The position numbers were made by a program, and so were the translations under genes. This document shows positions 1-7,934 of a DNA stretch of 64,000 nucleotides, piece by piece. Position 1 is the first letter of the stretch. Each line of letters begins with the position of its first letter. The notes under the pieces were generated by a model that did no database searches, was not told the origin of the DNA, and saw only the letters and a list, made by a program, of their open reading frames with translations. This stretch comes from Acidimicrobiales bacterium (GTDB taxonomy: Bacteria > Actinomycetota > Acidimicrobiia > Acidimicrobiales > RAAP-2): contig JANXWA010000028.1 of NCBI GenBank assembly GCA_025351385.1, positions 51,583 to 115,582 on the forward strand, written 5' to 3'.

Positions 1-660
1 GCGGTGAGCGCCGCCGCCGCCGACACGATCGCCGCGGCGTGTGGCGTCACACCAACGGTGCTCTTCAACGGCTTCGAGATGGACCGGTTCGCGACGACGC
101 CGCGCGAGCGCGAGGGCGCGACCCTGCTCGTGACCGTTGGACGGCTCGAAGAGCGCAAGGGCGTCGATCACGCCATCCGCGCCGTGCGCGCGCACAACGC
201 CCGGGGCGCCGACCCGTGGCGGCTGGTCATCGTGGGCGACGGACCCCAGCGCGGAGTACTCGAGTCGCTGGCCGCGAGAGACGAAAGGATCACGTTCGCC
301 GGCGCGGCGAGCGACGAGGAGAAGCGGGCGTGGATGCGACGGGCGAACGCGTTGATCGCGCCGGCGCTGCGTGGTGAGAGCTTTGGACTGGTCCTGCTCG
401 AGGGGATGGCCAGTGAGACGGTCGTAGTGGCGAGCGACATCACGGGCTACCGCGAGGCGTCAGGGGGCCACGCCTCGCTGTTCGAGCCGGGCGACGACCT
501 CGGCCTCGAGCGCGCGATCGACGAGGCGATGGCCCGCGAGACCGGGGGTCGGATCGCCGCCGCGAGGGCCCACGCCGCGACGTGGTCGATGGCGTCGCTA
601 ATGGACGCCTACGAGGGGCTCTACGCGACGGCCCGCGAGCGCTTCGATGCCGACCAGTAA
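1..660 (+). CDS. GT4 glycosyltransferase, PimA-like (5' end outside window)
   Basis: The window opens inside this gene: the frame is open from base 1, so about the last 219 codons are present and the in-window GTG at 4 is not claimed as the start. What remains looks like the C-terminal Rossmann half of a GT-B family 4 glycosyltransferase: TVGRLEERKG opens the domain, LVIVGDGPQR follows, and ESFGLVLLE is the EX7E donor-binding motif. The place just before pdxS-pdxT-yebC-ruvCAB matches actinobacterial PimA, which moves mannose from GDP-mannose onto phosphatidylinositol at the inner membrane face. The fold is seen in sequence; the PimA role is inferred from synteny, and another GT4 enzyme is possible. 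Confidence 0.75.
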   Translation, partial: AVSAAAADTIAAACGVTPTVLFNGFEMDRFATTPREREGATLLVTVGRLEERKGVDHAIRAVRAHNARGADPWRLVIVGDGPQRGVLESLAARDERITFAGAASDEEKRAWMRRANALIAPALRGESFGLVLLEGMASETVVVASDITGYREASGGHASLFEPGDDLGLERAIDEAMARETGGRIAAARAHAATWSMASLMDAYEGLYATARERFDADQ

Positions 661-663
661 CCT
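658..663 (+). promoter_or_regulatory. -10 hexamer of putative leaderless promoter (M48-like gene)
   Basis: TAACCT overlaps the stop codon of the glycosyltransferase and is followed by exactly 6 bases and then the GTG at 670. It fits the TANNNT-6-start pattern seen at many genes here. Confidence 0.35.
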
Positions 664-669
664 TTATCC

Positions 670-1572
670 GTGGCCACCAAGCAACGTTCCCGTTCACGCC
701 GGTCCGGCCCGTCGAGGGACCGCGCCCCGCGCTACGTCGCGCCCGTGCTCGACCCGACCTGGCAGAGCCCCTACGCCCCTACGAGCGCCGAGAAGCACGC
801 CAACCACCGCGCGGTGCGGATCTTCGCCCTGCGCAAGAAGCTCCCCCTCACCATCGCCGCGGGCGTCGTCGCGGTAGCCCTCGTCATTGCCGTCGTCGTG
901 TCACCGTGGCTCCCTCTCGTCGGCGTCGCGGTCGCGGCCCTCTACGCGTGGGACCTGCGCCGGGCGCTCGTGCGCTACGAGCGACGGGGCCGTCTGCTCG
1001 GCAACCTCATGCTCGACCAGTTCAAGGCCGGAGGCACCGCGACGGACCGCCTGCGACTGACGACCGTGCTCGACCGTCTGGCGGCGACCTTCGGCGTCGA
1101 CACGGTCACCACGTTCATCGTCGAGGACTCCGGCTACAACGCCGCGCTCGTGCCCAACGGAGCGGGCCACTCGCTGTTCGTGACGAGCGCGATGATGGGC
1201 GACTTCGAACTGATCGAGCTCGAGGGCGTCGTCGCGCACTGCCTGGCGCGCCATCGCCTCGGACTACTCACTCGCCAGAGCGTCGCGGCCGTGTCGAACC
1301 TCAGCGACGACGCCCGGCGCACGCTCGCCGGCACCGGCACTGCGTACCGGGCCGACGAGGTCGCCGCCGCGGCCATCCGCTACCCCCTCGGGATTGCCGG
1401 AGCGCTGCGCAGGTGCCAGCACCAGGTGACGCCCCCGTCCTCGTTCTTCGCCTCGGCGACCTATGGCCAGTGGCGCTGGATCTGGTTCGACGTCTGGGCC
1501 GACCGACGCGAGTCGGACCTCGCGGACCTCGACGACGTCGAGTTGCGCGCCCTCGCCCTCGAGGAGTGGTAG
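670..1572 (+). CDS. membrane protein with degenerate M48 (HtpX-like) peptidase domain
   Basis: 300 aa with a basic N-terminus and two adjoining hydrophobic segments at about residues 58-95 (LPLTIAAGVV onward). The rest resembles an M48/HtpX zinc peptidase: a helix LEGVVAHCLARHRLG stands where the family has a VLAHELAH-type helix, and YRADEVAAAAIRYPLG aligns with the family's downstream REYxADxxA region. By this alignment the first zinc histidine is kept (H190), the catalytic Glu is Cys191, the second histidine is Arg194 and the third ligand Glu is Ala. It is therefore probably a non-catalytic family member. The GTG start follows the upstream stop by 9 bases. The alignment is made by eye; a function is not assigned. 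Confidence 0.6.
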   Translation: MATKQRSRSRRSGPSRDRAPRYVAPVLDPTWQSPYAPTSAEKHANHRAVRIFALRKKLPLTIAAGVVAVALVIAVVVSPWLPLVGVAVAALYAWDLRRALVRYERRGRLLGNLMLDQFKAGGTATDRLRLTTVLDRLAATFGVDTVTTFIVEDSGYNAALVPNGAGHSLFVTSAMMGDFELIELEGVVAHCLARHRLGLLTRQSVAAVSNLSDDARRTLAGTGTAYRADEVAAAAIRYPLGIAGALRRCQHQVTPPSSFFASATYGQWRWIWFDVWADRRESDLADLDDVELRALALEEW

Positions 1573-1586
1573 TCGCGGTAGGCAGT

Positions 1587-1592
1587 TAGGCT
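1587..1592 (+). promoter_or_regulatory. -10 hexamer of putative leaderless promoter (pdxS)
   Basis: TAGGCT, then 6 bases, then the pdxS ATG at 1599. There is no Shine-Dalgarno sequence between them. Confidence 0.5.
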
Positions 1593-1598
1593 GACGTC

Positions 1599-2495
1599 AT
1601 GAGTTCATCGCACGACCCCTCGACCATCGGGTCCGCGCTGGTGAAGCGCGGGCTCGCCGACATGCTGCGCGGCGGCGTCATCATGGACGTCGTCAACCCC
1701 GAGCAGGCCAAAATCGCCGAGGACGCCGGCGCGGTCGCGGTGATGGCCCTCGAGCGGGTCCCCTCGGATATCCGCCGCGACGGCGGCGTCGCACGAATGA
1801 GCGACCCCCAGATGATCCAGGAGATCCAGGCGACCGTGACGATCCCGGTGATGGCCAAGGCCCGGATCGGCCATTTCGCCGAGGCCCAGATCCTCCAGGC
1901 CCTAGACGTCGACTACATCGACGAGTCCGAGGTGCTGACCCCGGCCGACGAGGAGAACCACATTGACAAGTGGGCCTTCACCGTGCCGTTCGTGTGCGGC
2001 GCCACCAACCTCGGCGAGGCGCTGCGGCGCATCGGCGAGGGGGCGTGCCTGATCCGCTCCAAGGGTGAGGCCGGCACCGGCAACGTCGTCGAGGCCGTGC
2101 GGCACCTGCGCACCATCAACGCCCAGATACGCCGGCTCGCGAGCGCCGACGCCTCGGAGTTGTTCTCCCTCGCGAAGGACCTCGGTGCGCCACTGCCCCT
2201 CGTCCAAGAGGTCGCCCGCACCGGCAAGCTGCCGGTCCCGCTCTTCTGCGCCGGCGGCATCTCCACCCCGGCCGACGCCTCGCTGGTCTTGCAGCTCGGC
2301 GCGGAGGCGGTATTCGTCGGATCAGGCATCTTCAAGAGCGACGACCCCGTACGCATGGCCGAGGCGATCGTCGAAGCGGCGACCCACTACCTCGACGCCG
2401 GCGCCGTGGCCAAGGTCTCCACCGGCCTCGGAGCCGCGATGAAGGGCCTCGAGACCGCCTCACTGGAACAGCGACTCGCCGAGCGCGGTTGGTAG
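1599..2495 (+). CDS. pdxS: pyridoxal 5'-phosphate synthase lyase subunit PdxS
   Basis: 298 aa, the normal length. PdxS builds pyridoxal 5'-phosphate from ribose 5-phosphate, glyceraldehyde 3-phosphate and ammonia supplied by PdxT. Family hallmarks are all present: the N-terminal [20 protein letters not shown] with its active-site Asp, the stretch [19 protein letters not shown], the first catalytic lysine in MAKARIGH and the second in [15 protein letters not shown]. Near the C-terminus [13 protein letters not shown] and [10 protein letters not shown] form the phosphate site. The start ATG is set by the promoter-like hexamer six bases upstream. pdxT follows with overlapping ends, as usual for a two-subunit enzyme. 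Confidence 0.97.
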   Translation: MSSSHDPSTIGSALVKRGLADMLRGGVIMDVVNPEQAKIAEDAGAVAVMALERVPSDIRRDGGVARMSDPQMIQEIQATVTIPVMAKARIGHFAEAQILQALDVDYIDESEVLTPADEENHIDKWAFTVPFVCGATNLGEALRRIGEGACLIRSKGEAGTGNVVEAVRHLRTINAQIRRLASADASELFSLAKDLGAPLPLVQEVARTGKLPVPLFCAGGISTPADASLVLQLGAEAVFVGSGIFKSDDPVRMAEAIVEAATHYLDAGAVAKVSTGLGAAMKGLETASLEQRLAERGW

Positions 2496-3073
2496 TGCGC
2501 CGCGTTGGCGTACTCGCCCTTCAGGGCGACGTGCGCGAGCACATCTCGATGCTCGAGGGTCTCGGCGTCGAGGCCGTGGCCGTTCGTCGGGCCGAGCAAC
2601 TGGAAGGTCTGGACGGCCTGGTCTTCCCGGGCGGCGAGTCGACGACCATCGCGCGACTCCTCACCACGTCGGGGATCCGTCCGGTGCTGGCGGACAAGCT
2701 CGACCAAGGATTTCCCGTCTTTGGCACCTGCGCGGGGCTGATCCTGCTCAGCTCCGCCATCCTCGACGGGCGAAGCGACCAGTGGAGCTTCGCGGCGCTG
2801 CCGGTCGAGGTTCGGCGCAACGGCTACGGCCGCCAGATCGCGAGCTTCGAGACGCCCGTAGAGGTCGAGGGCCTCGGGACGGTGCCGGGAGTCTTCATTC
2901 GCGCGCCGAAGATTGAGACGTGGGGGAGCGACGTCACGGTGCTCGCGGTGCACGACCACGGCGACGGGGACCATCCGGTGTTCGTACGCTACGGCCCGGT
3001 CTGGGGCTGCTCCTTCCACCCCGAACTGACCAACGACGACCGCATCCACCGCCTCTTCGTCGAGTCGCTATGA
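2495..3073 (+). CDS. pdxT: pyridoxal 5'-phosphate synthase glutaminase subunit PdxT
   Basis: Glutamine amidotransferase that releases ammonia from glutamine for PdxS; the two assemble as a 12+12 complex in the cytoplasm. VGVLALQGDVREH is the typical N-terminus, GGESTT the conserved GGEST loop, FGTCAGLILL holds the nucleophilic Cys, and GCSFHPELTND holds the His-x-Glu of the triad. I chose the GTG at 2495, which shares one base with the pdxS stop and gives the family N-terminus MRRVGVLALQG; a TTG two codons upstream is also open. About 192 aa, normal size. Confidence 0.95.
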   Translation: MRRVGVLALQGDVREHISMLEGLGVEAVAVRRAEQLEGLDGLVFPGGESTTIARLLTTSGIRPVLADKLDQGFPVFGTCAGLILLSSAILDGRSDQWSFAALPVEVRRNGYGRQIASFETPVEVEGLGTVPGVFIRAPKIETWGSDVTVLAVHDHGDGDHPVFVRYGPVWGCSFHPELTNDDRIHRLFVESL

Positions 3074-3081
3074 GAATTCGG

Positions 3082-3087
3082 TACTCT
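3082..3087 (+). promoter_or_regulatory. candidate -10 for yebC
   Basis: TACTCT sits 28 bases before the yebC ATG. A start site about 7 bases downstream would put the GCCCCGTGGGGC palindrome at the very 5' end of the transcript. No clear -35 box was found. Confidence 0.35.
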
Positions 3088-3093
3088 TACTAA

Positions 3094-3105
3094 GCCCCGT
3101 GGGGC
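3094..3105 (+). promoter_or_regulatory. 5'-UTR palindrome directly before yebC Shine-Dalgarno
   Basis: Perfect 12-base palindrome GCCCCGTGGGGC, able to form a 5-bp GC-only stem, followed at once by AGGAGG (3106-3111) and ATG at 3116. It could be an RNA hairpin shielding or stabilising the ribosome site, or a DNA operator. Confidence 0.4.
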
Positions 3106-3115
3106 AGGAGGAACA

Positions 3116-3865
3116 ATGTCCGGCCATTCGAAATGGGCAACGACCAAGCACCGCAAGGGTGCCAAGGACAGCGCCCGCGCCAAGGTCTTCGCCAAACTCA
3201 TCCGCCAAGTGGAAGTGGCCGCCCGCGAGGGCGGCAGCGACCCCAACACCAACGCCTCGCTGCGCACGATGTACCAGAAGGCCCGAGAGGCCTCGGTGCC
3301 GCTCGACACGATCGAGCGCGCGATCAAGCGCGGCACCGGTGAGCTCGAGGGCGTGCGCTACGAGGCGATCAGCTACGAGGGCTACGGCCCCGACGGCGTC
3401 GCCGTCATCGTCGAGACCCTGACCGACAACCGCAACCGCACCAGCGCCGAGATCAAACACGTCTTCGCGCGCAACGGCGGCACGATCGCCGAGCCCGGGG
3501 CGGTCTCGTGGCAGTTCGACCGCAAGGGGATCATCGAGGTGAAGGGACCGGTCGACGAGGACCAGCTCCTCGAGTGGGTGATGGAGGCCGGCGGCGAGAA
3601 CTTCGAGGCGAACGGCGCCGACTACACCATCACGACCGAGCCCCACGACGTGGGCAGTGTCCGCGACGCCCTCGAGGCCCACGGAGCCAAGGTCCTCTCG
3701 GCCGAGCTGACCCTCGTCGCGCAGAACACCATCCCGGTCGAGACCGAATCCGAGGCGAAGAAGATCCTGCGCCTGATGGACGCTATCGACGACCACGACG
3801 ACGTCCAAAACGTCTTTTCGAACTTCGACATCCCCGACGAGATGCTGGCCGCCTACGAGGGTTGA
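3116..3865 (+). CDS. YebC/PmpR-family protein
   Basis: 249 aa, matching the family's usual 240-250. The N-terminal signature MSGHSKWATTKHRKGAKD is near universal for YebC. Further conserved stretches are YEGYGPDGVAVIVETLTDN, RNRTSAEIKHVF and the acidic C-terminal end NVFSNFDIPDEM. Members have been described as DNA-binding regulators and, for the short paralogue class, as factors that help ribosomes through proline-rich stretches; which applies here cannot be told. The location just before ruvCAB is conserved in many bacteria. A strong AGGAGG precedes the ATG by 4 bases, contrasting with the SD-less starts of neighbouring genes. Confidence 0.95.
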   Translation: MSGHSKWATTKHRKGAKDSARAKVFAKLIRQVEVAAREGGSDPNTNASLRTMYQKAREASVPLDTIERAIKRGTGELEGVRYEAISYEGYGPDGVAVIVETLTDNRNRTSAEIKHVFARNGGTIAEPGAVSWQFDRKGIIEVKGPVDEDQLLEWVMEAGGENFEANGADYTITTEPHDVGSVRDALEAHGAKVLSAELTLVAQNTIPVETESEAKKILRLMDAIDDHDDVQNVFSNFDIPDEMLAAYEG

Positions 3866-3892
3866 ATTCCACCTCTAGGCCGGTTCGGGCAT

Positions 3893-3898
3893 TAGTAT
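3893..3898 (+). promoter_or_regulatory. -10 hexamer of putative leaderless promoter (ruvC)
   Basis: TAGTAT lies 7 bases before the ruvC ATG at 3906, with no Shine-Dalgarno between. A good -35 is not visible at normal spacing. Confidence 0.45.
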
Positions 3899-3905
3899 CG
3901 AACAC

Positions 3906-4418
3906 ATGTTCGTACTCGGGATCGACCCCGGACTCACGAGGTGCGGCTACGGCCTGGTGGAGGGCTCATTCCTTGGCGTCGAGTCGTTCCGGGCCGTGCG
4001 GGCGGGCACCATCGAGACCGACCACGAGACGCCGGTGGAATTACGACTCGGCCAGATCCTCGTGGAGTTGCGCCAACTCCTCGACGAGACCAAGCCCGAC
4101 GCCGTCGTCGTCGAGCGAGTCTTCTACCAGCGAAACGCCAAGACGGCCATCCCGGTGGCCCAGGCCAGTGGCGTGGCGGTCGCCCTCGCGGCCGCCGGCG
4201 GACTGCCGGTGCGCCAGTTCAACGCCCAGGAGGTGAAGTTGGCCGTCACGGGTTACGGCGCGGCCAGCAAGGTCCAGGTCCAGGGGATGGTCGCGCGCCT
4301 GTGCGGACTGGCCGAGGTACCCAAGCCGGCCGACGCCGCTGACGCCCTGGCGCTCGCCATCACCTACTTCATGGTCGTGCGCAGCGAGCGCAAGTATCCC
4401 GCGTCGAGCCCCGCATGA
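3906..4418 (+). CDS. ruvC: Holliday junction endonuclease RuvC
   Basis: 170 aa, typical length. RuvC cuts Holliday junctions that RuvAB has moved, in the last step of homologous recombination. Catalytic acidic residues appear in order: Asp in VLGIDPGLTRCGYG, Glu in VVVERVFYQRN, and the C-terminal Asp pair in KPADAADALALAI. It is first in the ruvC-ruvA-ruvB run; its stop overlaps the ruvA start (ATGA), so the two are probably translationally coupled. Confidence 0.97.
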   Translation: MFVLGIDPGLTRCGYGLVEGSFLGVESFRAVRAGTIETDHETPVELRLGQILVELRQLLDETKPDAVVVERVFYQRNAKTAIPVAQASGVAVALAAAGGLPVRQFNAQEVKLAVTGYGAASKVQVQGMVARLCGLAEVPKPADAADALALAITYFMVVRSERKYPASSPA

Positions 4419-4987
4419 TCGGCTGGCTACACGGGACGGTCCTGCACCACCACGCCAGCGGCGCCGTCGTGCTCGACGTTCACGGCGTGGGCTACGAGGT
4501 GCACGTCGCATCGTTCGACGAGTACCGGATCGGCGACGTGGTCGAGCTGTTCATCTACACGATCGTGCGCGCCGACGCGATCCTCCTCTACGGATTCGCC
4601 TCCTACGAGGACCGAGAGTTCTTCGAGCTGCTGCTCGCGACGCCCGGCGTCGGCCCCTCGACGGCGCTCGCCGCCCTACGCACGATGACCACGGGAGAGT
4701 TGGCGACGGCAATCGAGAACGGCGACGCGAAGGTCGTCGCCTCGATTCCCGGAATCGGCGCCAAGACCGCCAGCCGGATCGTGCTCGAGCTGAAGGGCAA
4801 GGTCATGGTGCCGGGCACGTACGTCGCGATGGCGACATCGAAGTTGGAGAACGACGCCATCGAGGACGCCTTGCGGGGACTCGGCTACACGACCCAGGAG
4901 GTCCGCCAGGCTCTGGCCGGCGTCACGCTGCCCGACGATGAGTCGGCGGCCCTGCGCCAAGCGCTTTCGCTCCTGAGGCGTCAGTGA
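4415..4987 (+). CDS. ruvA: Holliday junction branch-migration subunit RuvA
   Basis: 190 aa. RuvA binds the four-way junction as a tetramer and loads RuvB. The N-terminal OB domain is recognisable (MIGWLHGTVLHHHASGAVVL, then DVHGVGYEV), followed by two helix-hairpin-helix motifs: LLATPGVGPSTALAAL and VASIPGIGAKTASRIVLEL. The C-terminal RuvB-contacting domain includes EDALRGLGYTTQEVRQAL. The start overlaps the ruvC stop by 4 bases. Confidence 0.97.
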   Translation: MIGWLHGTVLHHHASGAVVLDVHGVGYEVHVASFDEYRIGDVVELFIYTIVRADAILLYGFASYEDREFFELLLATPGVGPSTALAALRTMTTGELATAIENGDAKVVASIPGIGAKTASRIVLELKGKVMVPGTYVAMATSKLENDAIEDALRGLGYTTQEVRQALAGVTLPDDESAALRQALSLLRRQ

Positions 4988-4994
4988 GGCGACG

Positions 4995-6035
4995 ATGAGC
5001 CGCCACGAGATTGACGTCGAGCAGTTGTCACGCGGCATCGTGGCCCCGGTCGCCGATGAGCAGGAACGTCGCGCCGAAGTGTCGCTTCGACCGAGCACCT
5101 TGGCCGAGTTCATTGGCCAGCCCGAGCTGGTGCGACATCTCGAGATCGTGCTCGGCTCGGCCCGGGCCCGCAACCAGACGGCCGACCACCTGCTCTTCGC
5201 CGGCCCTCCGGGCCTTGGCAAGACGTCGCTCGCCAGCATTGTCGCGAGCGAGATGGGCGCGGGGTTTCGCATCACCTCCGGTCCGGTCCTCTCGCGCCCG
5301 GGGGACCTCGCGGCGCTGCTGACCGATCTGCAGGACGGCGACGTGCTGTTCGTCGACGAGATCCATCGGCTCAGCCGCGCCGTCGAGGAGGTCCTCTACC
5401 CCGCGATGGAGGATCGACGTCTTGACGTGATGATCGGTCGGGGACCGTCGGCGCGAGCGATCCGCCTCGACTTGCCCAACTTCACCCTCGTCGGGGCGAC
5501 CACGCGCACAGGACTGGTCGCAGCGCCATTGCGTGACCGCTTCGGCTTCGTTGGTCAGCTCGACCTCTACGACGTGGAGGAGCTGTCCGTGATCGTCACC
5601 CGCTCGGCCGGACTGCTGGAGGTGAAGCTCGCGGGCATCGCCGCCAAGGTCATCGCCGGACGCAGTCGCGGTACGCCGAGAGTCGCGAACCGGCTGCTGC
5701 GTCGAGTTCGCGACTTCGCGGCCGTGGGGGGATACCGGGTCGTCGACGAGTCGGTCGCCGTCGAAGCATTGGCGCTCTTCGGGATCGACGAGTACGGGCT
5801 CGACAAGATCGACCGGCGGATCCTCACCCTGCTCTGTCAGCAGTTCGCGCACCAGCCGGTCGGACTCTCGACGCTGGCCCACGCCTGCGGGGAAGAGACC
5901 TCTACCATCGAGGATGCCTACGAGCCGTATTTGCTGCGCGAGGGGCTGCTCATCCGCACGCCGCGCGGTCGCGTCGCCACGGAGCGGGCGTTCCATCACC
6001 TGGGGATCACGCCGCGCGGCGGGGGTCTGGTCTAG
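4995..6035 (+). CDS. ruvB: Holliday junction helicase RuvB
   Basis: 346 aa AAA+ ATPase motor that drives branch migration with RuvA. LRPSTLAEFIGQPELVRHL is the family N-terminal motif, GPPGLGKTSLA the Walker A, VLFVDEIHRL the Walker B, LVGATTRTGLV the sensor 1 region, and the C-terminal winged helix includes LREGLLIRTPRGRVAT. The start ATG lies 7 bases after the ruvA stop with a GAGG upstream. Nothing unusual in it. Confidence 0.97.
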   Translation: MSRHEIDVEQLSRGIVAPVADEQERRAEVSLRPSTLAEFIGQPELVRHLEIVLGSARARNQTADHLLFAGPPGLGKTSLASIVASEMGAGFRITSGPVLSRPGDLAALLTDLQDGDVLFVDEIHRLSRAVEEVLYPAMEDRRLDVMIGRGPSARAIRLDLPNFTLVGATTRTGLVAAPLRDRFGFVGQLDLYDVEELSVIVTRSAGLLEVKLAGIAAKVIAGRSRGTPRVANRLLRRVRDFAAVGGYRVVDESVAVEALALFGIDEYGLDKIDRRILTLLCQQFAHQPVGLSTLAHACGEETSTIEDAYEPYLLREGLLIRTPRGRVATERAFHHLGITPRGGGLV

Positions 6036-6054
6036 CGAGAGTCGTCCCAGCGAG

Positions 6055-6060
6055 TAGGGT
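6055..6060 (+). promoter_or_regulatory. candidate -10 for the yajC-secD-secF operon
   Basis: TAGGGT lies 30 bases before the yajC ATG. Unlike the leaderless genes, a leader and a GGAGG ribosome site (6078-6082) follow. Confidence 0.35.
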
Positions 6061-6090
6061 TTCTTGGGTCTATTGACGGAGGAACTACAT

Positions 6091-6429
6091 ATGTTGTTGG
6101 CCAAGGCGGGCGGCGGTACATCGTCGATTCTCATCATCTACGTCATCGTTTTCGGGGCTCTGTACTTCTTCTATCTCCGCCCCCGCTCGAAGAAGCAAAA
6201 GGCGGCCCGTTCCCAGGCCCGCAAGGTCGAGGTCGGCGAGCGGGCCCAGACCATCGGCGGCTTCGTGGGCATGGTGATCTCCATTGACAACGACCTGGTG
6301 ACGCTGCGCGGCGCGAGCGGCGTCGAGTTGGACTTCGTCCCGACGGCCATCGCGCGACGATTCGACCCCCCGGCCGTCGAGGAGACGACCGACGACGAGC
6401 ACGAGCACGAAGAAGGCGACAAGCAGTAA
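6091..6429 (+). CDS. yajC: preprotein translocase subunit YajC
   Basis: About 112 aa. YajC is the small accessory membrane protein of the SecDF-YajC complex. There is one membrane segment at about residues 10-28 (SILIIYVIVFGALYFFYL), then a basic stretch RPRSKKQKAARSQ, then the conserved soluble part VGERAQTIGGFVGMV. The C-terminus is highly acidic and His-rich (DDEHEHEEGD). I chose the ATG at 6091 because GGAGG precedes it by 8 bases; an upstream frame-open start would put the SD inside the gene. Its stop overlaps the secD ATG by one base. Confidence 0.9.
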   Translation: MLLAKAGGGTSSILIIYVIVFGALYFFYLRPRSKKQKAARSQARKVEVGERAQTIGGFVGMVISIDNDLVTLRGASGVELDFVPTAIARRFDPPAVEETTDDEHEHEEGDKQ

Positions 6430-7934
6430 TGGCCCAGCAGGTTGGCTCACGGCGGTCGATGGCCGTCAGTCTCATCCTCACGATCGTGATCGCGTTCGGA
6501 TCGTTGCTGGCGACCATGTCGCTCGGCTGGGGTCCCAAGTTGGGCCTCGACCTCGCCGGTGGTCTTTCGGTCGTCTACAAGCCCGTGGGGACGGCGACCA
6601 ACGCCAACATGAAAGAGGTCGTGACGATCCTCACGAACCGCGTGAACGGACTGGGCGTCTCGGGCGCCAAGGTCAACCTCCAAGGGAAGAACGTGGTCGT
6701 GAGCGTGCCCGGCGTCACCGACGCGCGCGCCGTTCTAGCGGCCGTCGGCCAGACCGCGCAGCTACTCTTTCGCCCGGTGATGTGCCAAGTCACCCAGGCC
6801 AAGAAGACCCAGCAGGTCACTGGAGCCCTTCCCCCCTGCGGGTCGCAGTACCTCCTCTCGGCCGCCAACTTGAACATCAACATCACGACCGGCAGCCCGA
6901 CCAACGCCATTCAGCCCGACCCCAAGTACGCGAAGGTCGCCTCGACTCTGCCCGCGAACGACAGCTCCAAGGATTCGGTCATTCTGCCGGTCCTCGGCCA
7001 GCCCAGCGTGCGTTATCTGCTCGGCCCGGCGCAGATGACGGGCCAGTCGGTCTCCAAGGCCTTCGCCCAGCAGGATCAGGTGGGCGCCTGGGTCGTCAAC
7101 TACAACCTGACCTCGACAGGTAGCCCCCTCTGGGACAACGTCGCACGTCAGAACTTCCACCAGCAGGTCGCCATCGAACTCGACGGCGTCATCCAGTCGG
7201 CACCGTTGATCCTCCCGAACCAAGCGGCCTTCACCAGCTTCGCCGGCGCGGGTCAGATCTCGGGCTCGTTCACGCAAGGCTCGGCCAAGAACCTGGCCCT
7301 CGCGATGGAGTTCGGTTCCCTGCCGGTGCGGCTCGTGCCCCAAAACACCGTGACCGTGTCACCGACCCTCGGCCACAGCTCGCTCGTGGCGGGCCTCGGC
7401 GCGGGCCTGGTCGGACTCGCCCTCGTTCTGCTCTACACGATCCTCTACTACCGTGCGCTCGGCCTCGTGATCGTGCTCGGACTCATCGTGACCGCGGCGC
7501 TGCTCTGGGCGATCATCTCGGCGCTGGGCCACACCGCCTTCGCGCCGAGCTTCGACCTGGCCGGCGTCACCGGTCTGATCGTCTCGATCGGCATCACGGT
7601 CGACAGCTACATCGTCTACTTCGAACGATTGAAAGACGAGGCCCGAGCAGGGCGCTCGGTGAGAACCTCGGTCGACCGGGGCTTTCGCTCCGCGTGGCGC
7701 ACCGTCCTGGCGGCCGACTCGGTCAGCCTGCTCGCCGCCGTGCTGCTCTACATCATCGCGGTCGGCGACGTGCGGGGCTTCGCCTTCTTCCTCGGCCTCT
7801 CCACCCTGATGGACGTCTTCATCACGTGGTACTTCACACGGCCCCTCGTGGTGCTGCTCGGACGACGCGGCACCCAGGGCACCTCGGCGCTCTCGATGGT
7901 TGCCGGCCTGTACTCGGGGGGCCAGGGTGAGTGA
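6429..7934 (+). CDS. secD: protein translocase subunit SecD
   Basis: 501 aa RND-type membrane protein that uses the proton gradient to help pull proteins through SecYEG. The first membrane segment is near residues 10-30, followed by GLDLAGGLSVVYKPV, which corresponds to the family's LGLDLxGG motif. A large extracellular domain of about 270 residues contains the P1 head (WVVNYNLTSTGSPLWDN). The C-terminal half holds five more membrane helices, with AGVTGLIVSIGITVDSYIVYFER being the conserved TM4 region including the functional Asp. It is coupled to yajC (1-base overlap) and to secF. Confidence 0.96.
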   Translation: MAQQVGSRRSMAVSLILTIVIAFGSLLATMSLGWGPKLGLDLAGGLSVVYKPVGTATNANMKEVVTILTNRVNGLGVSGAKVNLQGKNVVVSVPGVTDARAVLAAVGQTAQLLFRPVMCQVTQAKKTQQVTGALPPCGSQYLLSAANLNINITTGSPTNAIQPDPKYAKVASTLPANDSSKDSVILPVLGQPSVRYLLGPAQMTGQSVSKAFAQQDQVGAWVVNYNLTSTGSPLWDNVARQNFHQQVAIELDGVIQSAPLILPNQAAFTSFAGAGQISGSFTQGSAKNLALAMEFGSLPVRLVPQNTVTVSPTLGHSSLVAGLGAGLVGLALVLLYTILYYRALGLVIVLGLIVTAALLWAIISALGHTAFAPSFDLAGVTGLIVSIGITVDSYIVYFERLKDEARAGRSVRTSVDRGFRSAWRTVLAADSVSLLAAVLLYIIAVGDVRGFAFFLGLSTLMDVFITWYFTRPLVVLLGRRGTQGTSALSMVAGLYSGGQGE

